A stretch of DNA of 64,000 nucleotides from Ipomoea triloba (lineage: Eukaryota; Streptophyta; Magnoliopsida; Solanales; Convolvulaceae). Every line of letters starts with the position of its first letter. Within the stretch, counting starts at the first letter, position 1. Under the pieces are notes generated by a model. It did not search any database. It worked only from the letters and a program-made list of their open reading frames with translations, and was not told the DNA's origin. Location: NCBI RefSeq assembly GCF_003576645.1, contig NC_044916.1:32069691-32133690 (forward strand), read 5' to 3'. Positions 46,269 to 56,902 of this stretch are shown piece after piece. Both the position numbers and the translations under genes were made by a program.

Positions 46269-47927
46269 TCCTCCCCTTCTTGAAAAAGATTCGTCCCCGA
46301 ATCTGAAAATTCAAAAGGAGCTAAATCAGCAACATTAAATGTAGAAGAAACACTATGCTCACCTCGAAGATCTAATTTGTATGCATTGTCATTGATTCTT
46401 TCAAGCACTTGGAAAGGTCCATCTCCTCGAGGCATCAACTTGGACTTGCGTTGGTTTGGAAATCTGTTTTTGTTGTAGTGGATCCAAACCCAATCTCCGG
46501 GTTTAAAAATTATTGCCTTGCGTCCCTTGTTGGCCTTTTGAGCGTATTGCTCATTTTTCTTTTCAATTTGAGCTCGAACCTTGGAATGAAATTCACGAAT
46601 CCCTTGAGCTTTCTTAGCAGCATCCGCACATTCCTTATCATTCACATGTAAGGGAATCAAATCTAAGGGGGTTAATGGATTAAAACCATAAGCAACCTCA
46701 AATGGTGACATATTTGTAGTGGAATGTATAGCTCGGTTATAAGCAAACTCCACATATGGTAAGCTTTCTTCCCAAGACTTGAGGTTTTTTCTAATGACTA
46801 CCCTTAGAAGTTGTGTTAGAGTTCTATTCACAACTTCGGTTTGGCCATCTGTTTGTGGATGACAAGCAGTAGAGTACAAAAGTTTTGTACCAAGCTTTCC
46901 CCAAAGTATTCGCCAAAAATGACTTAGAAACTTGGCATCTCGATCGGACACAATGGTGCGTGGAATCCCATGTAAACGCACTACCTCTTTGAAGAATAAA
47001 TCTGCAATATGAGAGGCATCATTAGTTTTGTGACAACCAATAAAATGAGCCATTTTACTAAATCGATCAACAACAACATAGATTGAGTCATGGCCCCTTC
47101 TACTTCTAGGTAACCCTACTATAAAATCCATAGATAAATCAGTCCAGGGTTCCTTAGGAACAATTAATGGTGTGTATAACCCTTGTGGGAGAGATCGTGA
47201 TTTAGCTTGTTTGCAAGTAACACATTTGCGAACAAACAATTCCACATCCCTTCTTAACTTGGGCCAAAAGAAGTGTCCATGTAGGACTTCATAAGTTTTA
47301 GTCACACCGAAGTGTCCCATTAATCCACCACTATGGGCTTCCTTAATAAACATTTCTCTTAAAGAACAATTTGGCACACACAATCTATTTTCTTTGAACA
47401 AATATCCATCAAGTAGATAATATTTGCCAATTGGAGTTGTAGAACATGCCTTATATTTTTCTGCAAAATCAACATCATTACTATACAATTCTTTGAGAAA
47501 TTCAAAACCAAGTAATTTGGCTTGTAATGATGAAAGTAGAGCATACCTTCGAGATAAAGCATCAGCCACTCGGTTTTCCTTACCTTGTTTATACTTGATA
47601 ACATACGGAAATGCTTCAATAAACTCAAGCCATTTCGCATGTCTCTTGCTTAACTTACCTTGCCCCCTAAGATGTTTGAGTGCCTCATGATCGGAGTGTA
47701 TGACAAACTCTTTAAACCATAGGTAATGCTCCCAAGTCTCAAGAGTTCTTACAAGTGCATATAACTCCTTATCATATGTAGAGTAATTAAGTGCAGGACC
47801 ACTTAATTTCTCACTAAAGTAGGCAATATGATGTCCTTCTTGCATAAGAACAGCTCCAATACCTATCCCAGATGCATCACACTCAATCTCAAAAGTTTTA
47901 TCAAAGTTTGGTAACGAAAGTACCTGA
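46028..47927 (-). CDS. Gypsy polyprotein C-terminal part: RNase H and integrase
   Basis: The frame begins at the N (47928) with [18 protein letters not shown], the start of the RNase H domain, and continues through [20 protein letters not shown]. The integrase zinc-binding region is [18 protein letters not shown] with CVTCKQAKS. The DDE core has [30 protein letters not shown] and the downstream acidic residue. The tail has [15 protein letters not shown]. The last ~80 codons lie past the polypurine tract, inside the 3' LTR, and the stop is at 46028. The frame is intact apart from the artificial start. Confidence 0.88.
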
Positions 47928-47928
47928 N

Positions 47929-48474
47929 TGGAAAGTGAAATGGGCATTGGTTCCTTTCAGCTAGGATCTTCTCCATGAGTTGAATTTGATGGTCAATTCT
48001 ATTTTATTATAATTTTATTGGCAGATTGAATCAATGGCTTATCCATGATTGGCTCTTTAACATGTAATTGGGAAACCCTAAACAGCTAAAACAGTAAAAA
48101 TTTCTTACTTCCAAAAAGGGATGGCTGATTATTTTGATCATAATTGGTTAAACTTGGTTTCTAAGAAAAAAACTTCAGCAGAGAGTGAATTTGATTGTTA
48201 AAATTTTCTTCCATGGGCTCACTGCCAATTTTCTTCCACAGAAGGAGATTTATCATCAGCAGAAAAGATTATCTGCTGAGCATGAAATTGGAAACCTAAG
48301 CTGCTAAAGTAGTATTTCTTATTTTCAAACACACATGAAGGACAGATTGGTGAGTAATATTAATATGTTGCAGTTTTTAGATTCTAAAAACTTTGGGACT
48401 CCAAAACTAAAATTTGCCCCAGGATATTTGAATTTGATAGAAATAAGATCAAACCCTAGTTTTTGTGTGAAATT
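47929..48474 (-). other. FPA intron 1 fragment between two single N's
   Basis: It matches about 34358-34907 of FPA intron 1, closer to the version at 58120-58670 (both have CACACATGAAGGACAG). It is bounded by an N on each side and splits the gypsy pol frame. Pol continues on both sides with only a short stretch missing, so the fragment was almost certainly placed here by the assembler. Confidence 0.85.
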
Positions 48475-48475
48475 N

Positions 48476-50766
48476 CACAAGTTCATTCAATGGGGCTGCA
48501 ATTGTACTGAAGTCCTTAACAAATCTCCGATAGAAACTGGCAAGACCATGGAAACTACGGACTTCAGTTGCTGTTTTTGGTGTTGGCCAATCTCGAATTG
48601 CTTGTATCTTGGTCTCATCTACTTCAATGCCTTTAGAACTTACTATAAAACCAAGAAAAACAACACTTTCCACACCAAAATAGCATTTCTCAAGGTTAGC
48701 ATACAATTGTTCTCTTCTTAAAACAAGAAAGACTTCTTTAAGATGTATTATATGCTTTTGAGGGTCTTTGCTGTAAATGAGAATATCATCAAAATACACA
48801 ACAACAAATTTTCCAATAAAATTCCTAAGAACATGGTTCATCAATCTCATGAAGGTGCTAGGGGCATTTGTTAATCCAAACGGCATAACTAACCATTCAT
48901 AGAGACCATTTTTAGTCTTGAAGGCAGTTTTCCATTCATCTCCCTTTTGCATTCTAATTTGATGATAACCTCTTCTTAGATCTATTTTACTGAAAATTTC
49001 AGCCCCATGCAATTCATCAAGCATATCATCTAACCTAGGAATAGGATAGCGATACTTTACCGTGATGTTATTGATGGCGCGACAATCAACACACATCCGC
49101 CACGTGCCATCTTTCTTTGGTACAAGTAGTATGGGTACAGCACATGGACTGAGGCTTTCTTGGATGAATCCAGCTTGTAACAACTCATCAACTTGTCGTT
49201 GAATCTCCTTGGCCTCGTCAGGATTAGTGCGATATGCCGGTCTATTAGGCAAACTTGCTCCAGGTATGAGATCAATTTGATGCTCAATCCCACGAATTGG
49301 AGGTAACCCCTTTGGTAACTCTTCAGGAAAGACATCTGCAAATTCAGAAAGCAAAGCAGAAACATCAGAAGGGATAATTTCACTTTTAATAACATTTAAA
49401 CAAAAATCAATCGGGTAAAGTAAGAAAACTCCCTCTCCCCTTCTTAAGGCTTGCTCCACTTCTCCCTTTGTCATGAGCAAATTATGAGAGGATTGCGTAG
49501 TGTCCTTCTTCATCCCTTCCTTTCTTTGCTTCTTCTCATGAGCTATGGTATTTTGTTTTCCACTAGTGGTTTCCTTCATGGCCTCTTTTGCCTTTTGGGC
49601 AAGTTCTTCTCTCAATTTTTTTGATTGCACTTGTAGGTTGTACACTTCTTTTGGTGCTAGTGGAGTCAAAGTATACTTCTTACCTCCTTTATGAATGGTG
49701 TACTTGTTTGTCTTACCATGGTGTAAGGTGTCTCGGTCATATTGCCATGGCCGACCAAGCAAGATGTGACAAGCATGCATTGGGATGACATCACATAACA
49801 CATCATCTTGATATTTTCCAATAGAAATAGAAATGAGGGCTTGTTTGTGTACCTTGAGTTCACCATCATCATTAAGCCATTGTAGCTTATAGGGTTGAGG
49901 ATGTTGGATTGTTGGTATTTTCATTGCATTAACTACATCCTCGCTGATCACATTGGTACAACTCCCCCCATCAATGATGAAACTGCATGTAGCACCGGGA
50001 ATCTTGCATTTTCCATAGAAGATGTTCTCTCGTTGTTCTTCTTGATCTAGGACAACTAGAGTGCTCAAGGCTTTGTGGACAACGCAGTTGAAATGTAGAG
50101 CATCATCTTCTTGCACTTCTTCTTCAGAATGGTCATCTTTTTGTCTTTCTCCGATAGGCTCCAACTCTTCGTCATCAGATTCATTTGCGGACATGTATTC
50201 TCGCTCATCTTTGCCGGTGGTGAGAATTTTTTTGGTGTTGGGGCATTCTCGAGCATAATGTCCTCGGCCTTGACACCTGTAACATGTCACAGTACTAACC
50301 TTTTGCTTTGAGCCCTCTTGGAACTTCTCTTTCTCCCTTTGGTTATTTTTCTTCTCCTCCTGGGTGTGGGATGGTCGAGAGTACTCCTTTTGTGTCCTTG
50401 ACTGATAGGAGTTGTTAGTAGCCCTCCTTGGTTGATCCCATTGAGAAGACACAGATGGTTTGCTTCCCCTTTCAGATCTCAGCTCATCTTCTACCTTCGA
50501 AGCAACTCGAACCAATTTGTCCACGTCGTCAAATTCTTGGTTGCGGAGTTCTCTTCGAATATCACGGTTGAATCCTTCAAGGATACGGGCTATGGTGGTC
50601 TCGTCATCCTCCTGGATATTTGCTCGTGCCTTCAATCTCTCCATCTCCTTGTAGAACTCACGAACGGACTTGCTGCCTTGTTTGAGTTCTTGTAATTTTC
50701 TGCGCATATCACGATAAAAATTACTAGGCACAAACTTCCTTCTCATCTCCCTCTTAAGCTCTCCCC
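48476..50766 (-). CDS. Gypsy polyprotein: gag, protease, reverse transcriptase
   Basis: The frame enters at the N at 50767 within gag (ELKREMRRKFVPSNFYRD). It has a CCHC zinc knuckle (CYRCQGRGHYAREC, near 50245-50285), a protease region around FIIDGGSCTNVISEDVV and HILLGRPWQYD, and reverse transcriptase with VPKKDGTWRMCVDCRAIN, KIDLRRGYHQIRM, MPFGLTNAPSTFM and the catalytic VVYFDDILIYS (near 48780-48810). It ends at the N at 48475, just after APLNELV. There are no internal stops, so the element is young. Confidence 0.9.
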
Positions 50767-50767
50767 N

Positions 50768-51125
50768 AGAGAGGGAATGAAAAAACCGGGAGAACGCCTC
50801 GCCCTCGCCCTGGAACGTAAATCCCAAACAGAATTTGAAACAATTCCGGGTTGGGATCTAGATAACCCCAATTTATTTTATTACTCTATTTATTTTCCTT
50901 CTGTATTACGGAGTATCTATCTATCTTTACTACTCCGTATTAAAAACGATTTTTTCTATACATATTTTTCTTTCTGTATTACGCAGTATTTATTTACTGT
51001 ATTAAAAATGTGTATCATTATAAATTATAATTCAATTACAATCTTATTTAACAATATCCACTCAGTATGTAGGACTGTTATTTAGTTTAATTTTATATAC
51101 ATTGTAATGTTTCATTACAACACCA
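50768..51125. other. Copy of FPA upstream DNA
   Basis: It matches about 35755-36113, starting mid-sequence right after the N at 50767. The FPA exon itself is not included. Confidence 0.8.
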
Positions 51126-53438
51126 CTAAAGTATAATTACAATTCAGTTATACATTCATTTGACAATATTTACTCCCGCATTATTTATAAAGACAAAATA
51201 TGACAATATTTACTCACTACGTGAGACGCATTATTTGTAGAGACAAAATCAATTTAACGTAACGATCATTGTTTATTTTCATTAATTAAAAGAAATAACG
51301 ATGATCCACTGAATAATAATTGTTATATATAGCCATAGGCAAGGTCAAATTAGAAACGAGGTTCAACATATAAATTTTGCAATAATATAGGCACCATAAA
51401 ACTCAAATTATTAACGTGTTGTTTATTCATTTAACTAAATTTATATTATTATATACTGGCATAGTCACATGCACATATTAAAGTTGATTATGGAATGATG
51501 AATTGTAATTTTGTATTACGAATCGGAAAAACCAAAATATATCTGCTACGCAAATACAGTACACTAGTAGGAAAGGGACAAGTAACCACTCCATCTCTTT
51601 CTCTCCAATCTCTCTAGTTTGTCGACGCTTAGTTGGTGGTTGCCTTGTACTAGTACTAACCAAATCTAGAAAATCAGTTATATACAGTCAGGAAACAAAC
51701 CCACTTTAACTTGTGGCTCAGTGGTCGTAGAATAGTTTGAGAGGGAGGACTAATGCTACTTCTCTTGCTGATTATTTAGTCTAAATCCTTTCTCTTGAGA
51801 GACATTTCAAAGTTGGAGAGGATCGAGGCCAAGGGCATGGGCGAGTTCCTTGACAAAAATGAAAGGGCACTCATTCCACAGCTGAATAAAACCTTGGCCA
51901 CCCCATCAACTTCCTCCTCGTATTGCTCATAAATGAAGAAAACTGAGAACACCAGGACTAGGGCTGCATTTATACATGGGTTCAGTAATTCAGGAATAGA
52001 ATAGAATAGAATGTCTTCATAACAACAACCATTAAACAAGGCAGTATTTAAACAGCTCATACCTACGCCAAAGGATAGCAGTCAATGAAAGTGAAACAAT
52101 CAGCTTCAAACAGTACAGAAGCCCTGCCACCTTCAGAAATAAATGATGTTACTAGAGTACAACCAACTAAATTGCACAAACATTTTGTTTCAATTTTATT
52201 ACCATCTATATTTTTTTCTCTCAGCTTCCCATATCATTCTTATTATATCAGAAATAAGACAAAAGAAGATATTTTATTATACCACATCTCCACTACAACT
52301 TCAAACTACAATATCCAAGGACTAGGATCAAAACTCAAAAGCACTTTTTGGTTTTCTCTTTTTCTTCATATGAGACCATGACTACATTATAACAAACATT
52401 TCTAACCCAAGGCATTCAGAAACCCCGAAAGGTGTCTTAACAAGTTCGTTCTGAGTTTTCATTAATTAATTAAATATATATTAGAATGGAATCCAACAAA
52501 AATAAAACCAGGTACCATAGGACCTAAAAATTGAATCACCTAAGTCGCCCAAGCAATACCTTTGTCCCACTTTATTTACTCCTCATTCACATTCCATACA
52601 ATTATCCCCATCCAAAAGTAAAGTGAGTCCATAATCCCTTTCGTAGACACACACAGTAATAGGTTTCTCTGAGATACTGCTACTAGGGTAACTTTCTATG
52701 TCACACAAATGCAATTAACAGTAGATGCCATCTAAAACACTTTAGTAGAACTATAAGATTAGTTAAAGGGTGATATGAATGGGACATTGGGACTAAGGTG
52801 TGACTATGAGAACTTTCCATTCTCTCAACAACAAATAAAAACAAGCGGAAAGAAAGATGAAACACTTCAAGAATATTTAACCTGAATTACTTGGTCAGTA
52901 TTACTTGAATCAGATAACTATGTATAACAAGTTTCATTTGGAAGCATACCTTCAGAAACGTACACCAGTCTTCTCCTTGGGCCAGCAACCTTCTTCCGTG
53001 ATTCATTCTATTCCACATATTGCCTATTGTTGTGACACATATTCTCATATCCACTTCTGAAATCTCAAAACAAGACCACGATATTCTTGGAACAGTGATC
53101 CCATATCTGCAAAGATGTCACTATTTCATGAATAAAGAAGTGCTACACAGATCTGCCTCAACAAGTAAACGGATAAGATGAAAGCATCAAGTGCCAGTTC
53201 CCTACAAAAATACTACTTCAGTATTGTCAAGGATTGATAGTCAAATGACTAACTTTAGATCTCAATGTGTTGACACAATTCTGCATGGTTGCTTGTGGGA
53301 GAGACAGAAATATAGACCTATCTACACCATTCAAAAGATAATAATTGTGCTACAACACATGGATGACCATACAACATGAGTACTATAAACACATTAGTCT
53401 TACATAGAGAAGATAGATGACTAACTCCTGATGTGGGT

Positions 53439-54292
53439 TGATGCGTACACGGATTGCTTCCCGCAATAAGNNNNNNNNNNNNNNNNNNNNNNNNNNNNNN
53501 NNNNNNNNNNNNNNNNNNNNNNNNNNNNNNNNNNNNNNNNNNNNNNNNNNNNNNNNNNNNNNNNNNNNNNNNNNNNNNNNNNNNNNNNNNNNNNNNNNNN
53601 NNNNNNNNNNNNNNNNNNNNNNNNNNNNNNNNNNNNNNNNNNNNNNNNNNNNNNNNNNNNNNNNNNNNNNNNNNNNNNNNNNNNNNNNNNNNNNNNNNNN
53701 NNNNNNNNNNNNNNNNNNNNNNNNNNNNNNNNNNNNNNNNNNNNNNNNNNNNNNNNNNNNNNNNNNNNNNNNNNNNNNNNNNNNNNNNNNNNNNNNNNNN
53801 NNNNNNNNNNNNNNNNNNNNNNNNNNNNNNNNNNNNNNNNNNNNNNNNNNNNNNNNNNNNNNNNNNNNNNNNNNNNNNNNNNNNNNNNNNNNNNNNNNNN
53901 NNNNNNNNNNNNNNNNNNNNNNNNNNNNNNNNNNNNNNNNNNNNNNNNNNNNNNNNNNNNNNNNNNNNNNNNNNNNNNNNNNNNNNNNNNNNNNNNNNNN
54001 NNNNNNNNNNNNNNNNNNNNNNNNNNNAAAAAATACACCTTGCAAATAATTTCACACCGGGAAATTTGATCTGATACTGAAGTCTGAATTGTCTTCAAAA
54101 GTTTTTATGTGAAGACAATTGAATAGAATTATTTTTCCAGATTGATCTTCTTCTTCACAAAAAGATGTTGGACTCCAATCTGTTTGCACAAAAGTGTTAA
54201 AAGCCTCTTGAATCTTCCTTGACTTAGATCTTGTTACCGGGCCACTCGAGACTTTTAATGGATCATTTATTTGTTGCATTCCGGTCTCATCA
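53439..54292 (-). mobile_element. Solo LTR of the gypsy element, with target duplication
   Basis: TGATGCGTACAC...CTCATCA is flanked on both sides by TGGGT (53434-53438 and 54293-54297). The empty site at 62846-62866 reads GATGTGGGTGACACTATT with a single TGGGT. The middle is an N gap (53471-54027). Given the 960-bp LTR, about 663 bases are expected there against 557 N's, consistent with a lone LTR. Confidence 0.8.
53471..54027. other. Assembly gap, 557 N
   Basis: A run of N inside the solo LTR. It could conceal a collapsed full-length element if the gap size was only estimated. Confidence 1.
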
Positions 54293-55034
54293 TGGGTGAC
54301 ACTATTAACTAGAAAGATGGAATGAAAACATGAGGGAAACACATCCTGCATCTATTAATTCTTTTGCAACTAACGATCATATTTACCAAGTCTCCAATAT
54401 ATACTCCTTTGCCAGTATTTAGTTTATGCACAATGCAGCTGCTATAAGATTTTATTCATTTCCTTTATCTAAGTTGGGAGAATTAAAGGATGGAGCAAAA
54501 ATTTAAAAGTGGTGAGCTACATAGTAGAAGGGGACAATACGAGAAGTTCTTTTTAAGTTATAGAGTTCAGAGAAATAAGGAGTCATGGTTCCCCTTGGTG
54601 TCAAGGTGACAAGGTGGCTTCATCCCAATTAGAAACTAGTATGCACAAATATTATATCAAAGTCTGGGCACAAAGAAACTTTCATGGCCATACTTACACG
54701 ACTGGTGGCAGAACGCTGTATCCACAAAGCATCGTAGCAATTAGCAGCAAAAGAATGGCAAGAGATGAAACAAAAGTTCTTCCATACAGGAAAAACCAGT
54801 AATATATCAAAAACCATAGCAGAAAATGAGCGAATGTAATCTTCTCATCTCTCAAAAGCAAAACTTCTGCAACTGTAGCAATGTAATATACAGTTACTCT
54901 CAGGTAAAACAAAGACCGATGCCACAGAACCTTATTCTTTAAGAATTCCTCCAAATTCGTAAACAAGAACATGTACAAAGTCATGACTTATACAAACACT
55001 CAGAAAGCTAAAATTTGTTTGGCCGGCAAAACTT

Positions 55035-55741
55035 TCAGTCAAGTAGTCCGTATTCAAGGCTTTCCTGCACCTCGATCAAGCTCCATATAAGTGTGGAAAT
55101 TCTCTCTATAACTGCTGATATCTTTTCAGCCCTTTTATCCTGTGTCTGGTCCATCTCAGACATATTATCAAGAAGTTTGACAGCGTCATTATGCTTGTTC
55201 ATTAAGGAATTTAGCGAAGGTCGGAGCTCCTCCTCAGCATTGGTGGGAGGGTGGGTCTTCTCATTCTTCGCAGCAGGGGCAGGGGCAGGGGCAGGGTCAG
55301 GAGAAGGGTCAGAAGAAGACTCGTTAGATTTCATCTTGGATTCAGAGTCAGCAAGAGGAACACTAGGGTCAGCCGACAAGTTCAACCCAGAATCCACCGG
55401 AGGTAGCAAAGCACAGAGCAAATTCAATGCTGATTTGGTTTCTTCAGCAATCTGTAAACAAACAGATCAAATTAAAAAAAAAAAATTCTCAATTGAAAAA
55501 ATTTATATTAAATTATATTTAATACCATATTCAAATCCGTATGAAGCAATTTCACAGCGGCGCTGGCTTCAGTAAGCAAAGTCAATGCATCAGTAATTGA
55601 TGCACAACTCTTCTCCATTTTCTTCTGCAGCAGGTGGTTGTGCCTATCTTTTAGGCGCTTCATGGCAAGGTCGTGCTTCTTGATTGCCAAGTCCTCAGTA
55701 CCCTTAATGTTTTGCAACACTGTTAAGAAACTGTTCTTCAT
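55035..55741 (-). CDS. Small coiled-coil protein of unknown function, two coding exons
   Basis: Exons 55741-55526 and 55451-55035 join in frame (HTDLNM|IAEETKSALNLL) to give 210 residues. I do not recognise the family. Residues of about 1-90 are charged and helical (MKRLKDRHNHLLQKKMEKS), a Ser/Asp/Pro/Ala linker follows (DPSPDPAPAPAPAAKNEK), and the C-terminal 70 residues are helical again (NSLMNKHNDAVKLLDNMSE, ISTLIWSLIEVQESLEYG). There is no signal peptide or membrane segment. The start codon sits two bases after a TTGCAG acceptor, so an upstream 5' UTR exon is expected. That region holds AAACCCTAA telo-box-like motifs and then the copied bZIP 5' end on the same strand. Partial copies are at 37376-37578 and 63586-63671. 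The donor of intron 1 (GTATTA) is weak. Confidence 0.6.
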
Positions 55742-55869
55742 GGCCTGCAATTGTTGACAGGCAATACACAAATTTTATGTCATGGGGTATTTTGAACTTC
55801 AATCTTTCATAATTTCAATATAAAGAACCAAAAGAAGATCTAACCAAGGCCTAAATGTGTGCAGTAAAT

Positions 55870-55890
55870 TTAGGGTTTTAGGGTTTTAGG
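55870..55890 (-). promoter_or_regulatory. Telo-box-like motif upstream of the coiled-coil gene
   Basis: Two TTTTAGGG-type units with one TTTAGGG (AAACCCTAAAACCCTAAA on the minus strand) lie at the joint between the bZIP fragment and the coiled-coil gene. The same motif is at the matching place near 37708-37727 and 63801-63820. It could be a native telo-box of the coiled-coil gene promoter or filler DNA at a rearrangement joint. Confidence 0.5.
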
Positions 55891-55891
55891 T

Positions 55892-56110
55892 CCTAATGGG
55901 GGCAAACTGAAAGATCCAGATGGCTCTGACTTTACATTGATATTACTAGAAGGTGGTGAGAACACCGAAGATCTCCCTGATGGAGGCAACAAACCCCCTC
56001 CATGGCCTGAAGATTTATCATCCATACACTAAATTCTCCTTACGCCGACTAGTTTGAGATCAGATCTCCGGAAAGATGGGTCTGCACATGGGGGGGAGAG
56101 AGAGAAATGG
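55892..56110 (-). pseudogene. Duplicated bZIP 5' end, shortened
   Basis: About 45 codons (ATG at 56025, same MDDKSSGHG deletion variant) are followed by a jump at about 56038 that drops most of the 5' UTR. Promoter-side DNA matching about 24535-24620 resumes at 56040. One Cys codon is changed to Ser (FSPPSSNIN). There is no bZIP domain. Confidence 0.8.
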
Positions 56111-56161
56111 AGACGGGGGTTGTCGACAACTGAAAAAGGGGAAAGGGTGTTTTAATTATTT

Positions 56162-56888
56162 GTTGGCTCGCGTATGGTATGCCGTGGGGCTGTTCCGGAA
56201 ATGTGGTTTACTTGATTGGATAAAAGACAGATTTGACTCCCTTACTAGTTCTGAACTTGCGCACTTTATCACAATCTGTTGGGGCATATGGAATGCTAGA
56301 AACCAAAAGGTATGGAATAATGTTGATTCTTCTCCAAAGCTAGTTGTGAAACATTCTTTATCTTATTTGAAGGAGTGGAAATGGGTCAAGCCAGATTCTG
56401 GAACTTTAAAGCTCAATATTGATGCTTCTATCCATCAAAATGCCTTTCACGTGGGAATGGGCTGGATACTCCGTGACCATCAAGGTTATTTTGTTGCCGC
56501 TCAAGCTGCTACGAGACCGGGTCCTCTTCATCCTAGGGAGGCCGAAGCTCTAGCTGTTAGGGAGGCTTTAAGTTGGCTAAAAGACAATCAATGGGAAGAT
56601 GTTGTTGTGGAAACGGATGCTGAGATCTTGGTTCATCATTTGCATAAGCCGAGTATTTCTCCTTTTGGGTTACTTATTGCTGATATTGCTTCTTTGCTTT
56701 CAACTCTTAAAGATGTTAAGTTATGTCATGTTCGCAGAGATGCAAATGTTGTTGCTCATCTGCTAGCTAGCTATGCTTTTTCTCATTTCGCTCAAGAGAC
56801 TTGGGTAGATACCAGTCTTCTTTTTATCTCTTCTGCTGTTTTGAGAGACATGCATATTAATTGAAGTTTTCCTTTTTTTTCAAAAAAA
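56162..56888 (+). mobile_element. 5'-truncated LINE insertion with RNase H domain
   Basis: The insertion of about 727 bp is flanked by AATTATTT on both sides (56154-56161 and 56889-56896). The paralogous place at 39391-39408 is the empty site. It encodes the 3' end of a LINE open frame: an upstream zinc-binding-like region (CWGIWNARNQKVWNN) and an RNase H domain with LNIDAS, GMGWILRDHQG, EAEALAVREAL, VVETDAEILV and RDANVVAHLLA, stopping at 56864. A short A tail (56882-56890) follows. Loss of the 5' end, an A tail and a short target duplication are what target-primed reverse transcription leaves behind. Confidence 0.85.
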
Positions 56889-56902
56889 AATTATTTTTAA
56901 TA

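Larger units (their letters stand above)
45309..50766 (-). mobile_element. Ty3/gypsy LTR retrotransposon, incomplete and misassembled
   Basis: The element reads on the minus strand: gag, protease, reverse transcriptase (50766-48476), then RNase H and integrase (47927-46028), the polypurine tract and the 3' LTR (45309-46268). The 5' LTR and the gag start are missing at an N (50767), and 546 bases of FPA intron sit between two N's inside pol (47928-48475). The element order RT-RNaseH-integrase identifies Ty3/gypsy. No chromodomain was seen. The coding frame runs into the LTR, a feature known from CRM-type elements; that clade is only a suggestion. Confidence 0.88.
51776..54984 (-). pseudogene. 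Reticulon-like gene, all exons, frameshifted, solo LTR in intron 1
   Basis: Exon 1 is 54984-54698, exon 2 starts at 53106 and exon 4 ends at 51776. It has the same one-base insertion in exon 3 as the copy at 43646-44976, so the frame is broken before the last hydrophobic hairpin. Exon 1 also changes the conserved Trp of VLLWRDEK to Leu (VLLLRDEK). A solo LTR with a sequence gap lies in intron 1. Compared with the intact copy at 61188-63545 it looks like a decayed allele or paralog. Confidence 0.8.

Noticed and set aside
45309..50766. Integrated plant pararetrovirus
   Set aside because: An integrase with HHCC and DDE motifs follows RNase H and LTRs with a target duplication are present, so it is a gypsy retrotransposon.
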